54,399 nt of DNA from Planctomycetaceae bacterium. Lineage in GTDB: Bacteria; Planctomycetota; Planctomycetia; Pirellulales; UBA1268. This document shows positions 19,551 to 30,501 of the stretch, in pieces. The notes under the pieces are model-generated. The model made no database searches, had not been told where the DNA came from, and saw only the letters and a list, made by a program, of their open reading frames with translations. The DNA lies in the NCBI GenBank assembly GCA_005791575.1, contig SXWA01000023.1, positions 1 to 54,399 of the forward strand, written 5' to 3'. The translations under genes were made by a program, and so were the position numbers. Positions within the stretch are counted from its first letter, which is position 1, and the number at the start of each line of letters is the position of its first letter.

Positions 19551-20507
19551 ATGCCGACGGTCGCCATCACTGATCACTCGTTCCCCGATCTTGAAATCGA
19601 ACAGACGATCCTGTCCGCCGCCGGATGCGAAGTGCAATGTGGAAACGACCGGCAGACTTCTGCCCTGAAATCGATCGTCGCTGACGCCGATGCGGTCATC
19701 ACGCAGTTCGCCCCGATCAACGCGGAAGTCATCGGAGCGATGCAGCGGGCGAAGGTCATCGTTCGCTACGGCATCGGGTACGACAACGTCGATGTGAAGG
19801 CGGCACGCGAGCGGGGCATTCCTGTCTGCAACATCCCGGACTACTGCATCGACGAGGTCGCCGATCACACGCTCGCGTTCATACTGGGCACCACACGACA
19901 AGTGGTTCCGAACACGCTGCACGTGCGCGACGGAAAATGGGGGCTGGCGACGCCGCTCGATCAATTGCGGACGCTGCGCGATCACACCGTGGGGATCGTC
20001 GGCTTCGGTCGCATTGGGAGTGAAGTCGCTGCGCGGCTGGCTCCGTTCAAGAGCCGCCGGCTGGTGTTCGACGCCTTCGTTTCTGCCGAAGTGGTGCGAA
20101 GTGCCGGCTGCGAGCCGGTGACGCTCGACGAGCTGCTCGCCGATTCCACCATCGTGACGCTGCACTGCCCTTCGACTCCCCAGACGAAAAAGCTGCTCAA
20201 CGCGGCTTCCATCGCGCGAATGAAGCCCGGCTCACTGGTTGTCAACCTGGCTCGCGGTGATCTCATCGACACGGCGGCCCTCGTCGCCGCGCTGCAATCC
20301 GGACATCTGGCCGGGGCGGCAATTGATGTCTGCGACCCAGAGCCAATACCGACCGACTGTCCGCTCCGCTCGCTTCCCAATGTGATCGTCGCTTCGCACA
20401 TCGCGTCGGCGAGTCCAAAGGCCGTGCGGACGTTGCGCGAATCAGCGGCCCAGATCGCCTCCTTGGCAGTGCGCGGCGAGCCGCTGCCGAACGTGGTGAA
20501 CACGTAA
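19551..20507 (+). CDS. D-isomer-specific 2-hydroxyacid dehydrogenase (CtBP/SerA-like)
   Basis: VGIVGFGRIGSEVAARL NAD motif; VKAARERGIPVCNIPDYCIDEVADHTLAFIL; LVVNLARGDLIDTAALVAAL. Confidence 0.9.
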   Translation: MPTVAITDHSFPDLEIEQTILSAAGCEVQCGNDRQTSALKSIVADADAVITQFAPINAEVIGAMQRAKVIVRYGIGYDNVDVKAARERGIPVCNIPDYCIDEVADHTLAFILGTTRQVVPNTLHVRDGKWGLATPLDQLRTLRDHTVGIVGFGRIGSEVAARLAPFKSRRLVFDAFVSAEVVRSAGCEPVTLDELLADSTIVTLHCPSTPQTKKLLNAASIARMKPGSLVVNLARGDLIDTAALVAALQSGHLAGAAIDVCDPEPIPTDCPLRSLPNVIVASHIASASPKAVRTLRESAAQIASLAVRGEPLPNVVNT

Positions 20508-20786
20508 GGTGGTGAACGAGGAGACCGGGCCGCCCGAGGCCGTCCAGGCGCGAATCGGCCAAGGGGAATGGCCTCCCTCCAAGCAATCCATCGCTGCTGA
20601 CTCGGGGTCTTCCGTGCCCAAGCCTTTGTTTCGCGGAGTCCCCATGCCGCGACAGGCAGTTCATTTCGCAGGTCTCTCCAAGTGGGTGAAGGGTTTCGCG
20701 CTTTCCGCAACCAAGGGACGGCGTGACGCCGAACTCGACGGCAGCGGCTCATTGACGACAGTGGTCATCAAAGGAGGAGACTCAGC

Positions 20787-22505
20787 ATGAGCGCAACGTT
20801 CCCTCGGCTGTCGGCATCTCGGCGGAATTGGGCCGTGCTGGTCGCCGTCGTCCTCGGGTCGAGTCACGCTGTCAGCGCGTGGAGTGAAGAGCCGCGTTTC
20901 ATCGACCATTCGCTGCTGATCGCCCCGGAGTATCCCTGTACATGGCCGAGTCACCCCTTCCCGCGCTTTGCCCTGATCCATCAGCGAACGATCGGGCCCG
21001 AGTCTGCCTATAACATCGACGCGCTGCTCATCGACGGCAACACGGGGACACAGCTCGATGTACCACCGCACTCGGTCGCCCGCCCGGAGCTGAAGCGGGA
21101 GAAGTCGGGGCCGCTCGGGCTGGCCTATACGGACACGATCGAACCGTGGCAATTCGGTGGCGAGGCCTGTGTGGTCGACGTCCGCGATCTCCTCGATCAG
21201 GCGCCCAAGGGTGTCAGCCCGTTGGTCAAGGCAGCGCATGTCGAACGGTTCGAGAAACAGCATCGACAGGTTCGCTTCGGTGACGTCGTCTTGTTTCGCA
21301 GCGGCTACTCGGACACATACTACCGACCGCTGCCCGAGGGGCGCCGCTTCATCGCGGACATTCTCGATCGCAAGGCACCCGGCTATCCCGATCCCGATCC
21401 GGAGTGCATGGAGCTGCTTGGGAAGCGTGGTGTGCTCACGCTCGGTACCGACAGCGCCAGCATGGGACCGCTGCCGGATCTTGCTGAACCCACCCACTAC
21501 GCGGGGCTGCGGTACGGCATGATCTGGACGGAGGGGGCGACGAATCTGGGGGCGTTGCCCCCGACCGGCTCGTTCTATTGCCTCCTCGGTCCGAAGCACA
21601 AAGATGGCCCTTACAGTGAAGGCCGCGCCTTTTCGATTGCCGGAGGCGACCTGCCGGTGCGGCTCATCAACGCCTGTCGCAACAAGCGCGCCGTCGATCT
21701 GTCGCCGACACTCGCGCCCCAACGGCCACTCACCCATCCGGGAAGCGACACCGGCGATCATCGCCAGGTCTACGTGAAGATCGACTTCCTGTACTCCGAG
21801 TATCTCGACATGTGGCATCACGGCCATCTCATGGATGCGATGGCCGGAACCCATCTGGTTCCTCCCAGTTTCGCCCTCCCGGCTGGTGAATCGCCCCGTC
21901 CCTACGCCCCTGAGATTCGTGGTTGGCTACAGGAGTACGAGGAGAAATATGGCCGACGCGGGACCAGTTCGCTGACAACCGAGCAGGTGCCTCTCGGCTG
22001 GACCTGCGGTGAGGCACGAGTCATCGATGTCCGGTCGCTCGTGGGATCGACCGAGTCGAGGAGCTGGCCTGCATCGCCCGAGATCACCGTGGCACACGTC
22101 GAGGCGTACGAACGCACGACAAACCCCTTGCGGCCCGGTGACGTCGTCATCTTCCGTACGGGACACAATGACCGACATCTTCTGCCGTCGATGAGCGATT
22201 CCGGAATGTGGATCGATCCGCTCCGCGGGAAGACCGAGGGCTGGCCGGCACCCGGTCCCGACGTGATCGTCTACCTCAAGGAAAAAGGGATTCGCTGCGT
22301 GGCGAGCGATGCGCCCGACCTCGGTGGCGTCGACCCACGGCGGGCGCTGATGACGTATTGGGCGCTCGGCAGCCGTGAGATGGTGGGCGTCGAGTTCCTG
22401 GTGAATGTCGACAAGATTCCGACGACGGGCGGCTACTTTCTCTTTGCCGCAGTCAAGGTCCGCGATTGTCATGGCGGCCCGGGCCGGGCCATCGTTTTGT
22501 ATTGA
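20787..22505 (+). CDS. Secreted tandem cyclase-family (kynurenine formamidase-like) protein
   Basis: Signal peptide. Two halves each with cyclase-like segments (GNTGTQLDVPPHSV / MAGTHLVPPSF; RFGDVVLFRSGYSD / RPGDVVIFRTGHND; LGTDSASMGP / VASDAPDLGG). Confidence 0.75.
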   Translation: MSATFPRLSASRRNWAVLVAVVLGSSHAVSAWSEEPRFIDHSLLIAPEYPCTWPSHPFPRFALIHQRTIGPESAYNIDALLIDGNTGTQLDVPPHSVARPELKREKSGPLGLAYTDTIEPWQFGGEACVVDVRDLLDQAPKGVSPLVKAAHVERFEKQHRQVRFGDVVLFRSGYSDTYYRPLPEGRRFIADILDRKAPGYPDPDPECMELLGKRGVLTLGTDSASMGPLPDLAEPTHYAGLRYGMIWTEGATNLGALPPTGSFYCLLGPKHKDGPYSEGRAFSIAGGDLPVRLINACRNKRAVDLSPTLAPQRPLTHPGSDTGDHRQVYVKIDFLYSEYLDMWHHGHLMDAMAGTHLVPPSFALPAGESPRPYAPEIRGWLQEYEEKYGRRGTSSLTTEQVPLGWTCGEARVIDVRSLVGSTESRSWPASPEITVAHVEAYERTTNPLRPGDVVIFRTGHNDRHLLPSMSDSGMWIDPLRGKTEGWPAPGPDVIVYLKEKGIRCVASDAPDLGGVDPRRALMTYWALGSREMVGVEFLVNVDKIPTTGGYFLFAAVKVRDCHGGPGRAIVLY

Positions 22506-22574
22506 GCCTGTCTGTGGCCGGGTCGCCGATCGATTCGACCAGACGGTTGGTGACGCCCGAGATCAGAGATCCCC

Positions 22575-23867
22575 ATGAGCCAAGACCTCGAACAGTCGAC
22601 CTTGCGGAGCGTGGCCTGGAGGATCGTGCCCTTCATCTGCCTGTTGTATGTGCTGAACATTCTCGATCGCGCGAACGTCGGCTTCGCGCGGCTGGCCATG
22701 CAGGATGATCTGGGACTGACGAAGGCGATGTTCGATCTTGGCTACGGGATGTTCTATCTGGGCTACATCCTCTTCGAAGTGCCCAGCAATCTGCTGATGC
22801 GTCGCTACGGTGCGCGCACATGGATTGCCCGGATCATGATCACCTGGGGCCTGGCTTCGGCGGCCACCATGTTTGCCCGGGATGTCTGGACGTTCTATGG
22901 GTTGCGGATTCTGCTGGGTGTCGCCGAAGCGGGATTCTTTCCGGGAATCATCCTGTACCTCAGCGACTGGTTTCCGGATCGTCAGCGGGCTCGGATGACC
23001 GCCTTCTTCATGGTGGCGATTGGTCTGTCCAACGTGCTCGGTAATCCGCTGTCGGGCTGGATCATGGACCACTTCGACGGCGTCAACGGATTGCATGGCT
23101 GGCAATGGTTGTTCCTTCTCGAAGGACTGCCGACGGCCGTCGTGGGCATTGCCGTGCTGTTCTACCTGGACGACTCGCCACGCAGCGCTCGTTGGCTCTC
23201 CGACACGCAGCGCGATTGGCTGGTGGAGCACATGGCCGAGGAGGACCGAGTCCGCCGACGGCAGCATGGCCCGGACAAATGGCATGCGATGGTGCAGCCG
23301 CGCGTCTGGCTCCTGATCGCCATTTATTTCACCGTCGCGGTCGGTTCCAATGCCGGCGGCGCGTATTTCCCGACGCTGGTGAAGGAGCAGTACACGCAGA
23401 CGTCGAACTTCCAGATCGGATTGCTCACCGCACTGCCGCACCTGTGTGCGATCGTCGCCATGTCACTGGTCGGCATCAGCTCGGACCGGACAGGCGAGCG
23501 CCGATGGCACCTGGCCGGCTCGGCACTGACGGCGGCGATCGGCTGGAGCCTGGTGGCGTGGGGGCCGACGCCGTTGATCGCACTGGCCGGCTTGTGCGTG
23601 GCTCAGGCCGGCATGATGAGCATGCTGCCGGTCTTCTGGACGATTCCCAGCACCTTTCTTTCCGGAGCCGCAGCCGCAGGGGGAATCGCGCTGATCAATT
23701 CCGTTGCCAATATCGGTGGTTTTTTCGGAGCCAGCATCCTGGGGCAGCTGGGGTCATGGTCGATGGCAGGCATTCTGCTGGCTGGCGGCCTGTTGACGGC
23801 AGCGACGATCCGCAATCCCCTGCGTGGACGAGTGCGACTCGAAGAAGGGGCTTTCGATGAACGATGA
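22575..23867 (+). CDS. MFS transporter, anion:cation symporter (ACS) type
   Basis: 12-TM pattern; LYVLNILDRANVGFARLAMQDDLGLTKAMFDLGYGMFYLGYILFEVPSNLLMRRYGARTWIARIMITWG. Confidence 0.92.
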   Translation: MSQDLEQSTLRSVAWRIVPFICLLYVLNILDRANVGFARLAMQDDLGLTKAMFDLGYGMFYLGYILFEVPSNLLMRRYGARTWIARIMITWGLASAATMFARDVWTFYGLRILLGVAEAGFFPGIILYLSDWFPDRQRARMTAFFMVAIGLSNVLGNPLSGWIMDHFDGVNGLHGWQWLFLLEGLPTAVVGIAVLFYLDDSPRSARWLSDTQRDWLVEHMAEEDRVRRRQHGPDKWHAMVQPRVWLLIAIYFTVAVGSNAGGAYFPTLVKEQYTQTSNFQIGLLTALPHLCAIVAMSLVGISSDRTGERRWHLAGSALTAAIGWSLVAWGPTPLIALAGLCVAQAGMMSMLPVFWTIPSTFLSGAAAAGGIALINSVANIGGFFGASILGQLGSWSMAGILLAGGLLTAATIRNPLRGRVRLEEGAFDER

Positions 23868-24690
23868 CCTCTTTTCACTCGCCGGCCGGGTGGCAGTCGT
23901 CTCCGGCGCGGCACAGGGACTGGGACAAGCCACCGCGCTCGCGCTGGCCCGGTATGGCGCCGACCTCGTGCTCGTGGATCTCAATCGTGGCGGGGCGGAG
24001 GCGACGGGGGAGCGAATCCGCGGGATCGGTCGGAGAACGCTCGTCGCGGGCACGGATGTCTCCGACCCACTCGCCATTGCAGAGCTTTTCAGGCACGTCG
24101 ACACGGCATTCGGACGGATCGATTTCCTGGGGAACATCGCCGGCGACGGTCATCTCTCCAAACCCGAGGACCTGACGATCGCCGACTTGCACCGTGTCGT
24201 GCAGAACCTCGTCGTCGGACGGTTCGCGATGTGCCAGGAGGCGGGGAAGAGAATGCTGGCTCAGGGGCGCGGCTCGATCATGAATATCGGCTCACTCGCC
24301 AGCTCGACGGCACTGGGACGCGGGCATGTCGCCTACAGCATGGCGATGGGCGCGGTCCTGCAGATGACCCGCGAGCTGAGCACGGAATGGAGCTACCGAG
24401 GCGTGCGCGTGAACTGCGTCACCCCGGCGCAAGTCGTCAACCCGAGCCTCGAAGCCCGCATGGTCACCGATCCGACTCTGGAAGGCCGGTTCCTCAAGGG
24501 GATCCCGGCCGGGCGACTCGGCCAGCCGAATGACATCATGGGCCTCGCGGTGTTCCTGGCGTCTGACAGTTCGGAATGGATCACTGGCGCCATCATCCCT
24601 ATGGACGGCGGCAACATGGCCATGAACGCGGGTGGGACACCAGGTCATGAACAGCGTGCCGTCCAGTCGTTTCACGCGACGAGCAGGTAG
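23857..24690 (+). CDS. SDR-family oxidoreductase
   Basis: GRVAVVSGAAQGLGQATALALARYGADLVLVDLN; NIAGDG; YSMAMGAVLQMTRELSTEW; VNCVTPAQV. Confidence 0.9.
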   Translation: MNDDLFSLAGRVAVVSGAAQGLGQATALALARYGADLVLVDLNRGGAEATGERIRGIGRRTLVAGTDVSDPLAIAELFRHVDTAFGRIDFLGNIAGDGHLSKPEDLTIADLHRVVQNLVVGRFAMCQEAGKRMLAQGRGSIMNIGSLASSTALGRGHVAYSMAMGAVLQMTRELSTEWSYRGVRVNCVTPAQVVNPSLEARMVTDPTLEGRFLKGIPAGRLGQPNDIMGLAVFLASDSSEWITGAIIPMDGGNMAMNAGGTPGHEQRAVQSFHATSR

Positions 24691-24696
24691 GAAAGC

Positions 24697-26697
24697 ATGA
24701 ACCGGAACCAGCCCCTGTCTGACGAGCAGATCCGCGCCTTCTACCGGACGATGCAGACCATCCGCCAGACGGAGGAGGAACTCGCACGCTGTCACCAGCG
24801 CGGGCTGATCCACGGAGCCTGCCATACCTATGTCGGTCAGGAAGCGATTGCGACGGGCGTGTGTGCACATCTCACCAGCAATGATTGCGTCTTCAGCACG
24901 CATCGCGGTCATGGCCATGCCTTGGCGAAAGGGATGCCGCCCCGCGAGCTCATCGCCGAGTTGTTCGGCCGTGCGACAGGTTGTTCGCGCGGTCGCGGCG
25001 GCAGCATGCATCTCTTCGCACCAGAGATCGGCATGATGGGGACGAGCGGTATCGTCGGCCCCTGCATTCTCCAGGCCTGTGGCGGCGGATACAGCTCGAA
25101 GATCCTCGAGAACGGAACGGTCGGAGTTGCCTTCTTCGGGGATGGCGCCGTCAATAACGGTGCGTTCCACGAGGGGCTCAACATGGCCAGCATCTGGAAA
25201 CTGCCGGTGCTGTTCATCTGCGAGAACAATCAATACGCCACGGAGGTGCCGTTCTCCTATTCCAGCGGGATCCCCGATGTCGGTCGGCGGGGGGCGAACT
25301 ACGGAATCCCCGGTTGCGAGGTGGACGGCAACGATGTCGTCGAAGTGCATCGAGTGCTCGGTGAAGCGATCGACCGCGCTCGCCAGGGCGGCGGTCCGAC
25401 ACTGATCGAATGCAAGACCTATCGCACGCGTCCCCATGCCGAGGGCATGGGCGACTTCACCTATCGCACGCGTGAAGAGGTTGCCGACTGGAAGGAGAAA
25501 TGTCCCATCGCGCGGCTGCGCACCACGTATCCCGATCTGGTCACCGACTTCGATCGGATCGATCACGAGGTGGCGACGCTCGTGAGGGAGTCGCGCGATT
25601 TCGCCGAAGCAAGCCCCGTCCCCGATTCATCCACCGCGACTGCCTCCGTCTACTCCATCCCCCCAGCGTCTCCCCCGCCCCCGCCCCCGCCCCCGACTGC
25701 CGATCGCCCGTTGCCCGTCGGTCGCACCATCTCCTTCGTCGCCGCCACGCGTGAAGCGCTCGACCGGGCAATGGCCGCCGACCCGACGATCTTCGTGATG
25801 GGGCAGGGGATCGGTGTCCGCGGCGGCAATTTCACCACCACGCTCGGCCTGCACGCCAAGTACGGAGCGGAGCGGCTGTGTGACGTGCCGATCTGTGAGC
25901 GCGGGGTCGTCGGTCTTGCGTGCGGGGCGGCCATGTCCGGGACTCGGCCCGTCGTCGACTTCATGTTCATCGACTTCATCAATGATTCGTTCGGCGAGCT
26001 CGTCAACCAGATCGCCAAGATGCAGTTCATGAGCAGCGGACGGCTCAAGATGCCGCTCCTGCTGCGAGGCTGCGGAGGCGTCGGTCATTCGGCTGCCACA
26101 CATCATTCGGGCATGTATCACTCGATCTATTCGCACATTCCGGGATTACGGGTCGTGATTCCGTCGAATCCCTTTGATGCCAAGGGGCTCATGGCCCACG
26201 CATTGCGCAGCGACGATCCGGTCTTGTTTCTCGAACATCGCGAGCTGATGCAGAGCAAGGGTGCCGTCCCCGAAGGCCATTATGAGATTCCGTTTGGCCA
26301 GGCGCGTGTCGTCGTCACCGGTGGCGACGTCACGATTGTCGCACTGTCGTTCATGGTGACACACGCCCTCTCGGCCGCAGAGCAGCTTTCGTCCGAGGGC
26401 ATCTCGGTGGAGATCGTCGATCCCCGCACCGTGTCGCCGTTGGACGTGAACAGCATCTTGCGGTCGGTCGCCAAGACGGGACGTCTGTTGGTCGTGGACG
26501 AGGCGTTCGGCCCCTGTGGTTTCGCTTCGGAGATCGCCGCACAGGTCGCCGACGCAGGCTTCAATGACCTGGACGCGCCAATCAAACGCTTGCACGGGGC
26601 ATTCGCGCCGACTCCCTATGCCCCGGCGCTCGAAGAAGTGGTCGTGCCGAACGTCGCGCGGATCGTCCAGGCTGTCCGTGCCTTGTTGGAGGAATAG
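24697..26697 (+). CDS. 2-oxoacid/acetoin dehydrogenase E1, alpha and beta subunits fused
   Basis: N-terminal TPP-binding E1-alpha (RGRGGSMHLFAPEIGMMGTSGIVG, FFGDGAVNNGAFHEGLNMASIWKLPVLFICENNQYA); poly-Pro linker; C-terminal E1-beta (TFGERGVVGLACGAA-like, GLRVVIPSNPFDAKGL). Confidence 0.92.
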   Translation: MNRNQPLSDEQIRAFYRTMQTIRQTEEELARCHQRGLIHGACHTYVGQEAIATGVCAHLTSNDCVFSTHRGHGHALAKGMPPRELIAELFGRATGCSRGRGGSMHLFAPEIGMMGTSGIVGPCILQACGGGYSSKILENGTVGVAFFGDGAVNNGAFHEGLNMASIWKLPVLFICENNQYATEVPFSYSSGIPDVGRRGANYGIPGCEVDGNDVVEVHRVLGEAIDRARQGGGPTLIECKTYRTRPHAEGMGDFTYRTREEVADWKEKCPIARLRTTYPDLVTDFDRIDHEVATLVRESRDFAEASPVPDSSTATASVYSIPPASPPPPPPPPTADRPLPVGRTISFVAATREALDRAMAADPTIFVMGQGIGVRGGNFTTTLGLHAKYGAERLCDVPICERGVVGLACGAAMSGTRPVVDFMFIDFINDSFGELVNQIAKMQFMSSGRLKMPLLLRGCGGVGHSAATHHSGMYHSIYSHIPGLRVVIPSNPFDAKGLMAHALRSDDPVLFLEHRELMQSKGAVPEGHYEIPFGQARVVVTGGDVTIVALSFMVTHALSAAEQLSSEGISVEIVDPRTVSPLDVNSILRSVAKTGRLLVVDEAFGPCGFASEIAAQVADAGFNDLDAPIKRLHGAFAPTPYAPALEEVVVPNVARIVQAVRALLEE

Positions 26698-26699
26698 AG

Positions 26700-28256
26700 A
26701 TGGCCCAGGAAGTCACCATTCCGCGGCTCGGCTGGTCCATGGAGGAAGGAGTCTTCGTCGAGTGGCTCAAGGCGCCCGGCGAATTCATCCGCTCCGGCGA
26801 GATGGTGTTCGTGCTCGAAGGGGAGAAAGCGGCCCACGAGATCGAGTCTTTGGATTCGGGGTACCTGTGTGTGCCCGATGATGCGCCGCGCGCCGGCGCC
26901 AGCGTCAAGGTCGGACAAGTGATCGGATTTCTCCTCGCCGAAGGTGAAGCCCCGCCAGTCTCCGTGGGGAAACCGCCGGCCGGCACTTCCCCGGCCAGCA
27001 GCACTCCCGCGTTGGCGATCGCCCCTTCCTCCTCGCCGCCGGCAGTGTCGCCACCGGCAGTGTCGCCGCCTTCCGTGACGATGCCGCGCGCGACTGCAGC
27101 GCTCGCTGCCACAGCACCATCACGCGCCGCCGGTCCGGCCGCTCGAAGACTCGCCCGGGAATTGGGGATCGACCTCAACGCAGTCTTCACACCCGACCCG
27201 ACAGGCCGGGTGCTTGGCGAGGATGTCCGACGAGCTGCCGAGGCCCGGCGACACTCCGTTCAGCCAGTGGAGCCGGCACGATTCGCCACGCCGCGTGCCC
27301 GTCGTCGGGCGGGGGAACTCGGCGTGGACTGGACGCAGTTTCCCGGGACAGGACGCAACGGGCGTATTCGCGAGCGCGATGTGATCGCGCGACCGATGGC
27401 GACGGCAGGTAGCCAGCAGGCTGTGGATCAACAGCCTGCTGCACCGGAGGGATCCGGTGCCGGGAGCGCAGCTCCGGTGAAAAGCGGAGCTTTTCGAGTG
27501 GCCAAAGGCCAGGGATGGACTTTGGCCACGGGCAGCCAGGCCCAGGCGCCCGAACCAGCGCCGGTATCCCCTGGTCAACACACTCCGGCTGCGAAACTGC
27601 GTCGCATCCTGGCACAGCGCATGCTCGCCGGAGTGACTCAAGCCGCGCCGGTCACCTTGACCACCAAAGTCGATGCCGCCCCGCTCGTGGCCTACCGTGC
27701 CAACCTCAAGAGCCTCGCCCCGACGGGCCAAGCACCCAGTTTCAACGACATCGTGATACGGCTGGCCGCACTCACCCTGCGCGCCATGCCGGAACTCAAC
27801 GCCTGTTGGTATCGGGACGGAATCCACGCCTACGATGCCATTCACATCGCCACCGCGGTTGACACCCCTGCGGGTTTGTTGGCCCCGGTCATTCGCCACG
27901 CCGACCAATTGAGCATCGCCCACATCGCCGAACAGACCCGTCACCTGATCGCGCAGGCGCGGGCCGGTCGGCTGAATCAAACGCACCTCGAAGGGGGAAC
28001 GTTCACGGTCACCAACCTTGGAATGTTCGGCATCGACGCGTTCACGCCGATCCTCAACCTGCCTCAAGCCGGGATTCTCGGCATCGGTCGGATTCTGGAA
28101 GAGCCGGTCGTGAGAGCCGGCCGCCTCGAGGTCGGACAAACCCTCTCCCTCAGTCTCACATTCGATCATCGCGTCGTCGACGGCGCTCCCGCCGCCCGCT
28201 GGTTGCAGTGCCTCTGCGAGCGGATTCAAGCAGCCGGGGACCGGCAGCCGTCATGA
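26700..28256 (+). CDS. Dihydrolipoamide acyltransferase (E2) with a repeat-derived linker
   Basis: Lipoyl domain (EGEKAAHEIES), two E3-binding-like segments, repeat-encoded peptide [39 protein letters not shown], catalytic domain ending TFDHRVVDGAPAARWL. Confidence 0.9.
   Translation: MAQEVTIPRLGWSMEEGVFVEWLKAPGEFIRSGEMVFVLEGEKAAHEIESLDSGYLCVPDDAPRAGASVKVGQVIGFLLAEGEAPPVSVGKPPAGTSPASSTPALAIAPSSSPPAVSPPAVSPPSVTMPRATAALAATAPSRAAGPAARRLARELGIDLNAVFTPDPTGRVLGEDVRRAAEARRHSVQPVEPARFATPRARRRAGELGVDWTQFPGTGRNGRIRERDVIARPMATAGSQQAVDQQPAAPEGSGAGSAAPVKSGAFRVAKGQGWTLATGSQAQAPEPAPVSPGQHTPAAKLRRILAQRMLAGVTQAAPVTLTTKVDAAPLVAYRANLKSLAPTGQAPSFNDIVIRLAALTLRAMPELNACWYRDGIHAYDAIHIATAVDTPAGLLAPVIRHADQLSIAHIAEQTRHLIAQARAGRLNQTHLEGGTFTVTNLGMFGIDAFTPILNLPQAGILGIGRILEEPVVRAGRLEVGQTLSLSLTFDHRVVDGAPAARWLQCLCERIQAAGDRQPS
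27411..27540 (+). repeat. Five-hairpin repeat, copy G, in frame inside the E2 CDS
   Basis: caggctgtggatcaacagcctg-ct-gcaccggagggatccggtgc-cgggagcgcagctccgg-t-gaaaagcggagcttttc-ga-gtggccaaaggccagggatggactttggccac; flanked by AGCCAG on both sides. Confidence 0.96.
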
Positions 28257-28270
28257 CGAGTATCGATAGC

Positions 28271-28388
28271 ACCCCGTGGACAGAGTCCGTCTCTGGCCCG
28301 TGGCCACGAGAAACGCCGCACCCTTCCCGGCCACGGCTTTTCCGTCACCTGATCCATGAGGTGCAGCAGGCTGTTTGTTCAGAGCGTG
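28271..28388 (-). repeat. Five-hairpin repeat, degenerate copy H
   Basis: ccccgtggacagagtccgtctctggcccgtggccacgagaaacgccgc...gatccatgaggtgcagcaggctgtttgttcagagcgtg. Confidence 0.75.
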
Positions 28389-28492
28389 ATGGTCACCAGC
28401 CTGATGGCCCATGGCATGGCCTCGAGGATGGCGACTCTCAGTGTACTTCCCGGCGCCCGGACGACCGGCTGATCGCTGGAGCAATTCTCCGA

Positions 28493-28800
28493 TGACCACG
28501 CTCCACGTCGTCGATGCGTTCACCGCCGAGCCGTTCGCCGGAAATCCGGCGGCCGTCTGCCTGCTGCCACGCGCGGCGGACGAGCGGTGGATGCGGCTCG
28601 TCGCCCGGGAGATGAATCTTTCCGAGACCGCGTTCCTCCATCCGGTCGCCGACGCCTTCGCACTGCGCTGGCTCACACCGACGACGGAGGCTCGGCTCTG
28701 CGGCCACGCCACACTCGCCGCCGCGTTCGTCCTCTGGGAGACCGGTGTGCTCGCCAGCCGCGTGGAACTGTTCCACGAACCGGGGCACCAGCACCGATGA
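28493..28800 (+). pseudogene. Truncated PhzF-family protein
   Basis: [51 protein letters not shown]...[27 protein letters not shown] matches a PhzF N-terminus, but the ORF stops at 102 aa. Confidence 0.75.
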
Positions 28801-29076
28801 AGTCGCTGCCGACGCGCATCCGGTGCCGCCCCGGGCGTGGGGCCGGCGCGCGGGATCACCGAAGCCGAACGGCTCGTGGTCGCCAGGCCAAAAAGCGGTG
28901 AGCGCCGCTGGCGTGGTCGAACGATGAGTGGGGGAACCGTCGACGGGCGGCGTCGCCAGGTCCTTGGAGCGATGATCCCGTCATGGCCACCGCGGCCCGG
29001 AGACTTCACGGCCCGGAGGCGCAGTGACCCGGAGCCGCAGTGACCCGGAGGCGCAGTGGCCGAATCCTCGTGTCGC

Positions 29077-30490
<1,414 letters not shown>

Positions 30491-30501
<11 letters not shown>

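Noticed and set aside
20509-20790. 93-aa ORF between the hydroxyacid dehydrogenase and cyclase genes
   Set aside because: Composition is not protein-like and no family recognised. The stop overlap with the cyclase start (20787) could be chance.
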